Position numbers and translations under genes: made by a program. Source: Asterias rubens (taxonomy: Eukaryota; Echinodermata; Asteroidea; Forcipulatida; Asteriidae). From it: DNA of 64,000 bases. The notes under the pieces are model-generated. The model was not told where the DNA came from, searched no databases, and saw only the letters and a list, made by a program, of their open reading frames with translations. Of the stretch, positions 12,001-23,692 are shown piece after piece (the first letter of the stretch is position 1; each line of letters opens with the position of its first letter). The DNA lies in NCBI RefSeq assembly GCF_902459465.1, contig NC_047067.1, positions 21,451,680 to 21,515,679 on the forward strand, read 5' to 3'.

Positions 12001-14190
12001 ACTTTTACACGCTCCCCACCTATGTCCCTATTCTAAGGTGTTCCTTTTGCACGTTTCAAGAATACCCCAGGGTTTTATTGCTTTCCAGAGCAAGGGTGGC
12101 CATTCTGCGGGGTATGCCAGATTTTTTTCTCACAACTTTCTTATGGCTCCAATAACCAAGTGAGCTTGATTTTTCAGAGGTTTGGATAGTGGTCTTTGAC
12201 TTTTTAACAATGTTGTCCATTTCCTTGAACAGATTGAGGTACTCAACAAGCACATGCTGTTCACTGCTAAACCAATGATCTATCTGGTCAATCTATCAGA
12301 GAGGGACTACATAAGAAAGAAGAATAAATGGTAAGACGAGAATAGAAATCGCCCAAAAGGGGGGCATGACTTTAATGACTCGCCATGAACCTGTGACACT
12401 TGGATTCTAATTAATCTCAAACCAAAAGTGAGAATGAAATCCCAATCTGACTCTGCAATAGTGAGATCCCAATCCAACTGGCTGATAATGAGATCCCAAT
12501 ATCTTTCAGTGATATTAATATATTTTAATCTCATTGATACTTGATCGTTACCCAACTCGAGTGATAATGAGGTCCCAACCTTACTTAGTGAGCTCATAAT
12601 CCCGCTGTGTTGGGGTACGGAATTCCCATTTGCACTAACTGTTTAATGAGACCTATAATCCTACCCAGCGATAGCGAGATCCCAAGCACATTCAGTGGTG
12701 TAGAAATCCCAACCAATCCCCATGGTGTGAGTTCCTAGGTCCACTCGCTCGCCGATACAGACAAAGTTGCTTAGCGATAGTGAAATCTTAACCCCGCCTT
12801 ATCCCACTGTTTTTTCCTCTCAGGTTGTTAAAGATTAAAGAGTGGGTTGATGTGAATGACCCAGGTGCCACAATCATTCCGTTTAGTGCCGCCTTTGAGA
12901 ATAAAGTGTTTGACATGGATGAAGCTGAGAAGAAAGCTTTCTTCGAAGAGTCCAAGGTCACAAGGTCAGTATATCTGTGTGTCCTTCTTGGAGTATGTTT
13001 GACTGGTTGTTTGTTTGATTAATATATCTTTGATAAAATCACCCTCAGAATAATATTTGTTTTAAAATGTGTATGTGTATTTTGTAGTCGACCAACTGTG
13101 ATCTTAAAGATGTATTTCAAGACAGTAATTTCAAAAATACTCAATGCAAAATCTATCCTTTATAATGAGTCAAACTTTTATTGAGCAGAGTAAGGAAACC
13201 ATGTACAATGTAATTAGAACTCCTGATCATTTTATTTATCGCAGTGCTCTGAACAAGATCATAACAACAGGCTATAAAGCACTACAGCTGATGTACTTCT
13301 TCACTGCAGGGCATGATGAAGTCAGGGCATGGACAATACAGGTCAGAGATTTGATTAGATTAGAATATATTTGTTTTGGTTTGTTGTCATTGATCTACAA
13401 GTATAAATTTATTAATCAAAAGCCAGGGTTGTAACGTGTTTCCTCAGAGGATGATCTAATTTGAAATCATTGTTATTGGACGTTTGTAATTTTCTTAAGC
13501 AATCTTTATCTGTTTATCTCAAATTGCTAAGTATAAATTTGTAGCCGTTTTATTATTAATATTATTACCAGCACTGGTTTAATTGTTGTTGGGCCTAGTA
13601 TAACTTACAACTTCCGTAAACTCTCAGTAACCGAGGCAATCAAAGTTTATTATTTGTTCTTTACAGAGAGACACCAAAGCCCCTCAAGCTGCTGGAAAAA
13701 TCCACACCGATTTTGAGAAAGGTTTTATCATGGCTGACGTCATGAAGTTTAATGACTTCAAAGAGCTAGGCACTGAAAATGATGTCAAAGTGAGTGGAAT
13801 GTCTTTCATTCTTGCTTATCACCATGTTTGAAAAAGGATTGAACTTGAATGCTTTAAATGAATGTTTTTTTATGTGTCATTGTTAATTAATATTTGTCAA
13901 AACTTTTTTTAGGGTTGACAATAAAAGATCCTTTATCTCTGTACCTCGTCTTTACATCTCTCGGTCAACAAAATGAGTGGATGGAAAATAGTAACATTGC
14001 TTTTATGATCAACAATTCAAACTGTTGACTATTACCCAATGTGTTATTGAACTGTCGTTATTATTTTAATTACTTTTTTCAGGCTGCTGGGAAGTATCGA
14101 CAACAGGGAAGGAATTACGTCATGGAGGACGGTGATATTGTTCATTTTAAATTCAATGCTGGAGCAGGATTGAGCGATAAGAAGAAGTAG
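9043..14190 (+). CDS. OLA1: OLA1, Obg-like ATPase 1
   Basis: Cytosolic P-loop ATPase of the Obg/YchF family, ribosome-associated and linked to translation and stress control. Twelve coding exons: 9043-9140, 9451-9521, 9929-9944, 10351-10407, 10581-10708, 11075-11250, 11823-11900, 12233-12330, 12824-12964, 13245-13341, 13667-13789 and 14083-14190. They total 1191 nt, encoding 396 aa, the same length as human OLA1. The P-loop GLPNVGKST is at residues 28-36 and is split by intron 1. The switch motif [20 protein letters not shown] follows. The G4-like VNLSE replaces NKxD, the hallmark of ATP rather than GTP preference in YchF/OLA1. The C-terminal TGS domain carries [28 protein letters not shown] and [15 protein letters not shown], ending in KKK. 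AATAAA at 14216 is a likely poly(A) signal 25 nt after the stop. Exon 3 is a 16-nt microexon. Confidence 0.98.
9929..9944 (+). other. OLA1: 16-nt microexon of OLA1
   Basis: Between the acceptor GTGAGCAG and donor GTATAC lie 16 bases. With one base from the previous exon and one from the next, they encode E-P-N-E-N-K. This supplies the DPNESR-equivalent segment between FCTI and VPVPDER. Without it the frame is lost and a conserved block is missing. Confidence 0.9.
10102..10285. repeat. Interspersed foldback repeat, 'CCCAATTTCATAAAGCTTTTAA' type, copy 1
   Basis: Begins GGCCCAATTTCATAAAGC and ends with a diverged complement (TTTTTATGACTTAATGC). The internal text resembles copies at 10768-10957 and 37450-37625 (ACCAGTT...GCAAC, TTTTGGCYGG, CTAAGCAA). 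It lies in OLA1 intron 3. Older and more diverged than copy 2. Confidence 0.55.
10768..10957. repeat. Interspersed foldback repeat, copy 2
   Basis: Left end GGGCCCATTTCATAAAGCTG; the right end CAGGCTTTATGAAATTGGC is its diverged inverted complement, giving a roughly 190-bp MITE-like element in OLA1 intron 5. Internal short blocks (CTAAGCAAA types, ACCAGTTGCAACAATG) recur in the copies at 10102 and 37450. Confidence 0.65.
11346..11503 (-). repeat. tRNA-derived SINE in OLA1 intron
   Basis: Read on the minus strand, the head looks like an RNA polymerase III internal promoter. There is an A-box-like GTTGACTCAGTGGTT and a B-box-like GGTTCAAATCC about 40-50 bases later. A body follows, ending near CCTGATTTGGTGGGTTTTCC. 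No functional cloverleaf can be drawn with certainty, so a SINE rather than a tRNA gene is called. Confidence 0.6.
12405..12805. repeat. Degenerate short-period tandem array in OLA1 intron 8
   Basis: Variants of AGTGATAATGAGATCCCAA recur about a dozen times with spacing of roughly 30-35 bases. Examples include AATAGTGAGATCCCAA, GATAATGAGATCCCAA, GATAATGAGGTCCCAA, GATAGCGAGATCCCAA and GATAGTGAAATC. Units are heavily diverged, so this is an old minisatellite. It fills most of the intron between 12331 and 12823. Confidence 0.6.
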
Positions 14191-17100
14191 AGAAGCCATA
14201 AAGAAAATAAATATTAAGAAATCACCATCGCAACAAGATGTCTGAAGAAGCTGACAAGATTCAGTAGTTTTTTTAATCTGCAGAAAGTACTCAGTTTTTT
14301 TGTATCTTTAATGAATTTGTTGTGTCGATTATCAAGAACTTTGACTGTTTCTTAAGAAAGAAAAACATTACTCATACAAATATTTTCTTTTCATTTTCAG
14401 CATCTTCAATGAAATATATCTTTAAACACATGAGGATTTTCTCTGAGCTGAATCATGTGCCATTATTTGCTTAAAAACATGATATTTGCGGTGTGGCCAA
14501 GCAAGCAAAAATGTGGTGTTTAGTACTTAACCACTGGGAGTCTGGAAGGACTGATTTATCTGTTTCAGGATTTGTTTATTCTCACTGATCAGCCATCTTA
14601 GATGGAATACAAATTCACTAATCAATTATAAACAATAGAGGACGGTATAACAAGTCTACAATATTGTTGAAGCTTTCCAATACAATATTTCTACATAGAT
14701 GTGTAAAGGAGTAAAGAGATAATTAATTTTCAAGGATGTACCTCCTTAAGGAACTGTTTGGTTGTTTCTATTCGGGTAGCTCCCGAAAGTTTTAGGAAAC
14801 GTGTCTGTTTGGACTTGTTAAAACACGCTCCAACTTTGTGGTAAGAATTAGTGGTTGAGTTTGAGTTATACAGAGCATCACATGCAATGAAAATTATGAA
14901 CAATTATGAGGGTTTGGGGTATTGTCTGGTTAATTTAACCAACAAGTTATTTCAGATTTTTTCAAAGTTATCACCTTTTTTTCTTGTGAAGAGCCTCTGA
15001 CCTGGCCTTGTTTTTTATCTTACAAAATGCCATAATATCAGTTAGAGATGTGCAATTTCAAATTGTTTTAGAACTCATTGTTTTCAACTTATGCGAATTT
15101 CCTCTTGGAGAAAATCCATTTGAAAATTTGCATGAGGGTGTTCTCTTTTGTGTTATGTTCCCATTGGTTGAAATTTCTTTTCAATGCTTTCCTATAATCC
15201 ACTTTGCAAATTCAGAAAAACAATTCAGTGTTTAAAAAAATGAAAACAATCAAGATGTGATTTCAAAATGGTTTCTGTTAGTAGGTCAGCTCTCGTAAAA
15301 ACAATAATAAATTCTGACCTGTGGAATTTAGTTGGCTATGTCAGACAAGAGATTTATTTTTCTTGGGGCGAATAAATGAATGAAATGACAAATAGGATTG
15401 TGTATATTTATTGTAACGTTTTTGTGTGCTTTGGGGGTCGGTTGTTTTACTCTGAAAAGGCGCACCTGGTTAACATTTTCTCAAACTTAGTTGGTTTATT
15501 TTTATTATATTTGATGTAAATCGGTCGTCTTTATTGAAATTGTCATTTTTTTAAAATCGAAATACCAATTGAAAAATGTGTCCAAGGGATTACCACTGGA
15601 CCGAAAGTGAAAGAATTTGCCGTTACGTCAAAAAGTCCTCGGTGCTTTCAGTAAACACTGTATGCAAGAAGTGGGCGTTTGTTATGTTTGAAGGGCACTA
15701 CTTTTCTTAAATAATTAAACCTTGGGGGCGGGTGCGGTCGGGTCATTACGTAACACGAAGCCATATACCCGCCCACCCTATAGGGTTCAGCGGCACGCAT
15801 GTACTGTACAATAGGTCTAGACCTCGAGATCTGACTCGTCCATCTTGAAGATGCCTCCTGACTAAGCATTCTCAAGTTGTCCTCGAACCGAACAATACGC
15901 CGGGACCCCTGCTGGGCCGAGCTTCAAATAGATAATTTACTTGGAAAGCAAAATAAGATACCACAATACAAATGGTGATGTGTAGTGGTATTACGTAACT
16001 TCAGAGTTTCACTTTTGATTCCTCGATCATTTCTGCTGACAGAGAACAGAAGTTAAATAAAATGTGTGAAAACTGTTCAAGTTGTATGAAACTTGCTGTG
16101 CATCCTGGGGCAAGAAAATGCTATGTGTACTAAAATAAAATCGGCCATCGAGAAAGTCCCGGCTAGAGTCGAAACGTCATCGGGCCCATTTGTTTTTAAA
16201 GTGCTGATTGGCCTTTTGTTTGAAAGGTTTTGACAACGTTTTTCCCCACAAGATAAACAATTGTATTACTTTTCTGCTCGTGTTGTTTGTTTTGTTCTTT
16301 CGCTTGATGTTAGTGACGTTTGGGGTTTTTTGTTTCATTTTTTATATAATTTTTTTTATAAGCAAATTAGGTATGAAATTTCACAATCTCTTCAGCTATA
16401 ATTTTCCTCATTCAATCTACAAAGACCTCTTTTTATCTTGAATAATTTGCCATTACAACGAAAAAACCCGAGACGTAACATTTCTTCACGGACGGTCACT
16501 CAGCACTAGGTGCTCGTTGCAGGGGTTCCTGGTACAGTAGGCCGCCGCGGTGCGTCGGATCCGCTAAACCCCCTTTATAGTGTCCGCCCACACGACCGCC
16601 TTAATGTCCCGTGTGTACACCCTAATGGGCGGAACGTCATGAGGTCGGGTTGTCTTTATTGTGTTCATATAATATGGGACACGCGGCGCGCGATACTTCA
16701 CGAATCTCACTCAGCTGGGTGACAAGTGTGAAAGTATGATTGTTTTTAACATAACGGTTTAAAAACAGCTAGCCTATATGTTGAATTCCCGTGCTTTGTG
16801 AGCAAATACAGCTTGTCCTTTTTTCCCATGCTGATATTTAAACCATTTTAAACGATGGTCACGGGCTGGACAGATGATCTTTATGTAAAACCATCAGCCC
16901 CTGTTGGTTGGCGCTAGTGCGACACCCTGCTCGTGACCAGGCAGTGAGGCGGTACATCAAAGACATAGTGGTCGGCATCGTCAAAGAGAAAAGCGACCCC
17001 CATAGTGCACCCTTGGGTACACTAGTGCAAATTACCTGGCAACGAATTTTAATTGCCAACAATTCTTAGTTCTCCTCTGGACCGGAGATGTATATTGGGT

Positions 17101-18333
17101 TCACGTTGACTATACGACAGCAGGCCTACCACTTGTTGATATGGTGTGTTCGGTTGGTTAAGAATTGAAAGTAATTGGAACGAATTTCCTGTGAATAAAT
17201 TAAGTGTTAACGACATTGGTCATCGCCTATAGTTTTCATTTTAATTCATAAATAAAAGTCAACAACTTGTGTGGCTCCCTTATAATTTAAGATATGCATT
17301 TAACTATGTAAAATGTACAATGGAAGCATTCATTCTAACTCAACTAAATATACATGTACATGTACCATGGTTAGCTTTCAATGTGGGTTTTCGTGGCCTA
17401 TATATTTGTCTCTGACTAAATTTGTTTGGATTTTCTGACAGGAAATTCATCATGTCCTTCCTTCCCCTAATGGTGAAAAACATAATTGAAAACATGAATT
17501 TTTCAAAACATTTAACCGTGCATAACGGTCTAAAGAGGCGACAATGAAAGCGATCATTTTAGTTTCTACAAAAGACGAGTTTTTCTACATTCAAATGAAA
17601 TAATTATATTTTATGCCGCCCAGCCGTCGGGACGCCTCGGTGTTGACAAAGTAATTCATAAAGCAATGTCACCGTTTCTACACGCCCTAAATGACCTCTG
17701 ACATTTTGCACATAAAACACCCTTATAAATTATGCCAATTTACACCAGTTAGCTGCCATTATCATTCTATAAATAGGGTTTATTCGAGCAAGTGTATTGT
17801 AACGATATTGTCCTATGTATTTTAAGACTGATATAGACAAATAAAGAGGTAAAACTTATTGGTTCAGTGCTCGGTAGATCCAAAACGGTTTCGGCAAATG
17901 CCTTTGAAGTCTGGATGTTGGGCCGCCCCGGTCACTAGCCGTCAATCACTTGCCTTGCCAAGCGCACTATTTACAGCGCTACTCCGCCATGTTTGACAGT
18001 ACGCGTCAAAAGTAGTTTTAAATACGAGATATTTTTTGAGGTAATCATAAAGTGCGTCAAAAATAACTTATTTTATTGACTAAGTCGTATGTAGCCCCAC
18101 AAAATAAATGATAAAAGTTACAACTAGTGGAATAAATTGCATGAAATAAGCTAAAATAACAGCGCGTATTAATATTTTCCTTAATGAGTGTAAACAGTCA
18201 ACCTGCATGCCCAACTGGCGTGGTCCCACGTACAGCCCATGTACTACATTGATGCAATTTTTATTCATGTCTAGTCTGGGAAGTCGCTATTTTAAAACAA
18301 ATTGTCCATCGAAAGAACGATAAATTGGGCAAA
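14191..18333. other. OLA1 3' flank and Sp1-4 upstream region
   Basis: About 4.1 kb with no convincing coding exon. 14191 onward is OLA1 3' UTR (AATAAA at 14216). The segments near 15590-15900 and 16470-16730 are richer in G+C and CG dinucleotides than their surroundings and contain many palindromic hexamers. They are candidate promoter or enhancer DNA of the Sp gene, which starts at 18334. Other sequence is AT-rich and unremarkable. Confidence 0.4.
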
Positions 18334-21300
18334 ATGTCGACAGCGGCTGTTACAAGAGGACAGTCGGAGTATATTCAACCCTCTACTGCCACACAGGTAA
18401 GAAAATGTAACACATTGAACCAATTTTTCTGTCATTTTGACTAGATATGTTTGAGTCGTAGGTTTGGCCTAGTTGACTTCGTTCATAACTTCCGCAACGC
18501 TTTATTCACACCCACATGTAAAGCCCGCCCCTTGATCCATCCCGTAGATTTATTGAACAACACAAAAACAGAAATGTTGCTCTCGTCACCTCTTTGCAGG
18601 GAGACAATAGTGGCCAACAGCAGCCATCACCTCTGGCGTTGCTTGCAGCAACTTGTAGTAAGATTGGATCACCGCCTGAGGAAGCCGTGAATACTGCAAC
18701 GACCACAGCCGTCCGGTTTGTTGGGCAGAATCAGGGCTTCCAAGCGGCAGATACACAAATAGGGTTTGTGGGCGCCAACGGCGTTATAACCGCCATTCCT
18801 CATGTATCTGCACAACAACAACAACAACAACAGACACAATTCCAGACCATCTCTGCTTTTCCCGTTCAGATTGCCGCTGCCACTCCTCAGTTACAGCAAC
18901 AACAGCAGCAGCTCATCGAGACAAACAACACCAGTAAACAATCAGGTACGAATAATGGAACCAATATACTGAACTGGAACCCACAGGTGCAGCAGCACCA
19001 AATTATACAGCCATCCCAGCTTTTGACAGCTGCACCTACAAATGCAGCCAACTCGGGTGGTGCATCAGGCAATACAGTTCAGTACAACATTATTCCACAG
19101 CTTCAGCTAGATGCAGATGGTAACATTATCGCAACTCAGCTAGCGAATGCCATCAACCAATCGCCAACCATCATCCGACCAACTGCTGCATCAAACAACT
19201 TCACAGGCCTAGCATTGCAAAATGGGCAAATTATACAGACGCAAAACAGCAATATCATGCAAAATATTGCTACACCACCGAGGGTGGCCAGTCAGCCCCT
19301 TACATTCCAACTGGCTCCGGTGGCTAGCTCAGGGGGTAATATGAACGACCAGCAACAGCAGGTTTACAGCATAGTTGCAGCAGCTCCAATGCAGCAAGAT
19401 TTCACCAATGTAGTGCAGATCCAACCTCAGCAGTTTCAACAGCAACAGCAGCAGCAGCAGATAGTTGCAGCAGAGCCGCAGCAGTTGCAAGTAGTTCCCC
19501 ATCAGCAGCAACAGCAAATTGTGCTTCAACCGCAGCAAGCCAATTCGATACCAGTCGGCATCAGCATGGCTCCTCAGCAAGTTCAGGTACAGTTGAATTT
19601 TTGCATATCATCAAAGAAAAGGTATCTCTATGGTACAGCTTTGAAGTCTACTCAATTAAAACATGTTAGCCTGTTAAATTAGAAAAAGGACTTTGCTGTA
19701 TAAAAAGGTACAGCAAATTTATCTTGTTTCTACCGTTGTTGAAAGTCAAGTAAAAATCCTTCAATCGTAGCAAATATTATTTTGAAAGAATTTGTCCATA
19801 TCACAAGGGAAGTGGTTCAGTGATTTGTGTCGTAGCACATTTCAGTCATAAGCCATGAAATTATAGTTTTGAGCATGTTTTCCTTCTTTTTTAACCATTG
19901 ACAATTTTTGTTCAAGTTAAATTTAAAACCACTTGTACTTTTGTTTTGACTTTCAAAGCAGTCACTGTACCTAATAATATTTCTCACTCATCATTTTTAT
20001 TGTGGTAGATTCAGCAGCCTCAACAGAACTCGGGAACCACAGTTACTATTCAACAACAGCAACCACAACAGATAAACATCCAGGCTCGCCCACAACAGCA
20101 ACAACAGCAGCAGCCTCAGCAACAGCAGCAAAGCTTCACTGTGCAGCCTGTTCAGCAGGCATATGCAATCCAACAAGGACAACCACTGCCGGTCATTAAT
20201 GCCTCTACCTCAGGGCAACAGACCATTACAATCCCTGCCCAGACAGTCACTGGTCAACAGGGTTTCCAGAACTTCATCTTACAACCACAGAACCTAAATG
20301 CAGTTCAAACAATCCAATTGCCCGGCCAGCAACAGACGGCGACCATCTTGCCTGGCTCTATCTTTACGACCCTCCGTTCTCCTAATAACACCATCAACCT
20401 TCAAGGGTTACAGATACAGGGGATCAGCATGGCTGGTACAACGTCCCAGCCTCAACAAACTTTAACATCTACGGCAGGGATGGGGAATACTGGTTCCGTT
20501 GCTGGAACACAAACTGTCACAGCCTTACCCAATTTCAGTTTATCAACGGGGAATTTGGTTTCTATGGGAATGCAGCTACAGCAGATAAGTAAACCGGGAG
20601 CAGGAAACAACACAAGATCCACTACAGTCACAGGTAGGTTTGAAAAAGCTATTTGACTCATCGTCGATGTTTCAATGTCCAGGTTGTTACTTTACTCTAC
20701 CTGCTCTTAAGTAGGATGTTTAAACTTTGAGGTTTTCAGTAGCACCATGTGTAAATCTCTTTTAAGTAGTGTTGGTTTTAAAAAGAACTGGTGTTTCTAA
20801 TGACTTTTTCATTCTGCTACTGCAAACTTCACAATTAAAAGCGCATTGTTTGGCATAATGTATCTTCCACAACTGCAGTGGATGGTATTGAACTGCTAGA
20901 CACTGACAGTAAAGTGCTGCAATACCTTTTGGATGTTGTGGCTTCTTATTAGTTGGTAGTTGATTAGCAGCTTGTGGGTGGGGCCAGCTGTCAAATGGGC
21001 ATTCAATCAACCCTTATTGAGTCGCTCACCTCCATTCACTCCCTCTGACTAATTTGCTTGTCTCCACTTTTCTCCTGTCCAACTTATTTTGTTAAAATTT
21101 GGCCAATACAATTTAATGAAGGCTCACTTATTGTGTTAAAATAAAACAAAAATTGGAATAGTCTTCCCAAGATTTCCACATTCCTAAGAAAAGGCTTTGC
21201 ATCATCTTTATTTAGATATAACATGCAGCGAGTAACGAAAATACAGAACAAACTTATTTTGATGCAGAATATATTTTTGGGTGAGCACTCAATTATAATT

Positions 21301-23692
21301 TCACTCAGGCTCTTGTATAAACTCTCTTTTTAAGTTGTCTGGTATCTACTTTGATAAGGTCTCCCCCAAACCAAACAAAATCAAGATAAAGGGTATTTCA
21401 GGTCAAGAAGTTAGATTTGGTGGCCATCAATCATCCTTTCATACCAATAAGACATTCCTTTAGGCTTTGCCTCAGACTGTTGACCTTTGTACTCCCTAAA
21501 GGTGTGTGTTACTTAACCTCATATGCATTATCGACATTGTACCGAGGCATTACTTTATAATACTCTTACATGTGGACAGCAACATCAAGAGAAATGGAAG
21601 ACAATAAGAGTATAGCATTTGGAATTATTTAAATTCTCCAATCTTGTAAAATAAAATGTAAAAAACAAGATTGTCATTTCACTTCCAGACATACCTTAAA
21701 ATTCATGACATTTAACAAAAAAATAAGTTGTTGAGGAGAACACAATTTTTCAGAGGAAATATGTTTTCTAACAGAATACTCATTTGTTACTATTCTTTGT
21801 GTCTCGTGTCTCTTTTAGTTGCACAGCAGCAGCCTGGTACTCTTCAGGATAAGAAGTGGCAAGGGCAAACACAGGTTATTAATCCGGTGCAGACTAATAC
21901 ATCCATTAGTCTGGACAATCAGTTTGTAGGGTCAGATGAGGAAGAGAACCAGGGACAACAGAACCAGGTGCCTAAGCGGCTCAGGAGAGTGGCATGTACA
22001 TGTCCCAACTGCAAGGACAGTGAAGGAAGGTAGGTGCATGTAGAATATAAAAAGAGCCTGTCGGTACTACAGGCTTGGAATAACATGAAGGCCATGTATG
22101 GCCCCTGTTGCCCCTGGACGTTGCCTTGGTGCCAAAACAATTTCACATACACTAGACTTTTGATTTCGCAATTGAAAAACTTTTAAAGTGGCACCAAGGC
22201 CAACACCAGGACAACAGAGGTCATGACCGCAGTAGCCTTTGTGTAAATTCCAGACCAACAACCTTCTTGTCTTCCTTTAGTATAAATACAGCTTGAACTT
22301 TGAATATACAACTTTAGGTTTGACAATAAATCTTTATTCAGCCACTTACTTCATCCTTCATAAGTTTTAGTGAAAATGATGCTTTAGATCTGGACCAAAT
22401 TTCATGGTTCTTCTTCTTTCAGAATTCTGTGCTAATGGCTCAAAAATCTACATGCTTAACAGCCCACCGAAGGTACAGAACTCCGCAGTAATTAAAGCCA
22501 TGAATTAGGATCCAGACCTGCATGCAATTTTCGTTTCTGAAAGACTTTTTTTGCTCACCAAAATAGGAATCTGAATGCAGAGGGTCGCAAAAAACAACAC
22601 ATTTGCCACATGCCAGATTGTGGCAAAGTGTACGGCAAAACATCCCACCTTCGAGCTCATTTACGATGGCACACAGGGGAGCGGCCATTTGTCTGTAACT
22701 GGTTGTTCTGTGGTAAGAGATTTACAAGGTCAGATGAGCTACAGCGACATCGGCGGACTCATACAGGTAGGGTATTAGTGACATTTCTTAATTTTTGATG
22801 TAAATAATCCAAATAATCCAATATTCCAAAAATCTGCGCCTTGAACACCCAGCAGAGTGGATATGTGCGCATTATAAGTCTTATTATTATTATTATTATT
22901 ATTATTAAAGGTATCACAATGTACGACACTGTATATTATGACCAATATGGGTATGTGGGAACCCCCTTCCCTCAATGTTCCAATATTTTAACACACTGTT
23001 TGCCTCTTGTACGGAAGTACCCCCCCCCCCTTCCCTAAAATTCTCTGAAAGAATTTCTGTGATTCCAAGCCCACATTTGAAAACACAGTAAGCCCCATGT
23101 TTGAGCTGATGAAGAAGAATTTTACAAAAAGCACTGATCATATACTAGTTATATCAACTGCGCAAAATCCACCCCAGCTTTACAAAGTTGTAAACGTGTA
23201 AAATTGATGTAAATATAAAAGTTCAAGCATTTAACAATTAGCAATGTAGGATTTTGACTGGTGTAAACTAGTCACAGGCATGCATGCTTCGTTAATATGG
23301 AAATTTCTACTGGAGCATTCCAAGGGCACCAAGGCAATGGCCAGGGGGCACAGAGGCAATCGCCTTCGTTGCCTCTGTGAAGTATCAGGCCTGTAGTCAT
23401 CTTCAGGATAACTAATACATTCTCAACAATTATATTGAATTTCCCAGGAGAGAAGAGGTTTTCCTGTCCGGCTTGCTCAAAGCGCTTCATGAGAAGTGAC
23501 CACCTCTCCAAACACATCAAGACTCACTCCAATAAGAAAGCCAACCCAAGGGATGATGAGTTTAGTGACGGTACAGTGACACTGGAAATGGATGGAAGTG
23601 AAGTGATGGCCACTCCAGACCAAGAGGCCTTGACCAATGCTGTGGTCATACGGATGGGTACACAGGCTCTGGACAGAATGGAAGCCAGCTAG
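18334..23692 (+). CDS. Sp1-4-class zinc-finger transcription factor
   Basis: Nuclear activator binding GC/GT boxes; orthologue of the single invertebrate Sp1/2/3/4 gene. Six exons: 18334-18396, 18600-19586, 20009-20633, 21819-22029, 22567-22766 and 23448-23692. They total 2331 nt, encoding 776 aa. The Sp box [14 protein letters not shown] is near residue 30. A long Gln- and Ser/Thr-rich transactivation region contains several polyQ runs from mixed CAG/CAA codons. The Btd box [10 protein letters not shown] is at about residue 614. Three C2H2 fingers occupy about 640-722 with recognition helices [16 protein letters not shown] and RSDHLSKH, the KHA/RER/RHK pattern for GGGGCGGGG. Introns follow the Btd box in phase 2 and finger 2 (THTG) in phase 1. 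Which vertebrate SP1-SP4 it is closest to cannot be decided by eye. The ATG at 18334 precedes [13 protein letters not shown], and no upstream in-frame ATG was evident. Confidence 0.96.
22065..22245. repeat. Foldback pair of the 'GGCACCAAGGC' interspersed repeat
   Basis: GTTGCCTTGGTGCCA at about 22120 and GTGGCACCAAGGCCAAC at about 22188 are inverted relative to each other, with further matching sequence outward (CCCCTGTTGCCCCTGG versus CCAGGACAACAGAGG). Located in the Sp1-4 intron after the Btd-box exon. Related single copies occur at 23278, 39393, 40823, 41305 and 59885. Confidence 0.6.
22882..22907. repeat. (ATT)n microsatellite
   Basis: Eight to nine uninterrupted ATT/TTA triplets in the intron between the finger-2 and finger-3 exons of the Sp1-4 gene. 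Confidence 0.9.
23278..23395. repeat. 'GGGCACCAAGGC' interspersed repeat copy
   Basis: Contains GGAAATTTCTACTGGAGCATTCCAAGGGCACCAAGGCAATGGCCAGG-type text (only short blocks matched by eye) shared with 39393-39545. Lies in the last Sp1-4 intron, just before the finger-3 exon. Confidence 0.5.

Noticed and set aside
19329-19580. Leu-rich minus-strand frames opposite the Sp1-4 polyQ regions (also 18887-19072 and 19997-20182)
   Set aside because: CAG/CAA repeats read in reverse give Leu/Cys-rich shadows; no independent support.
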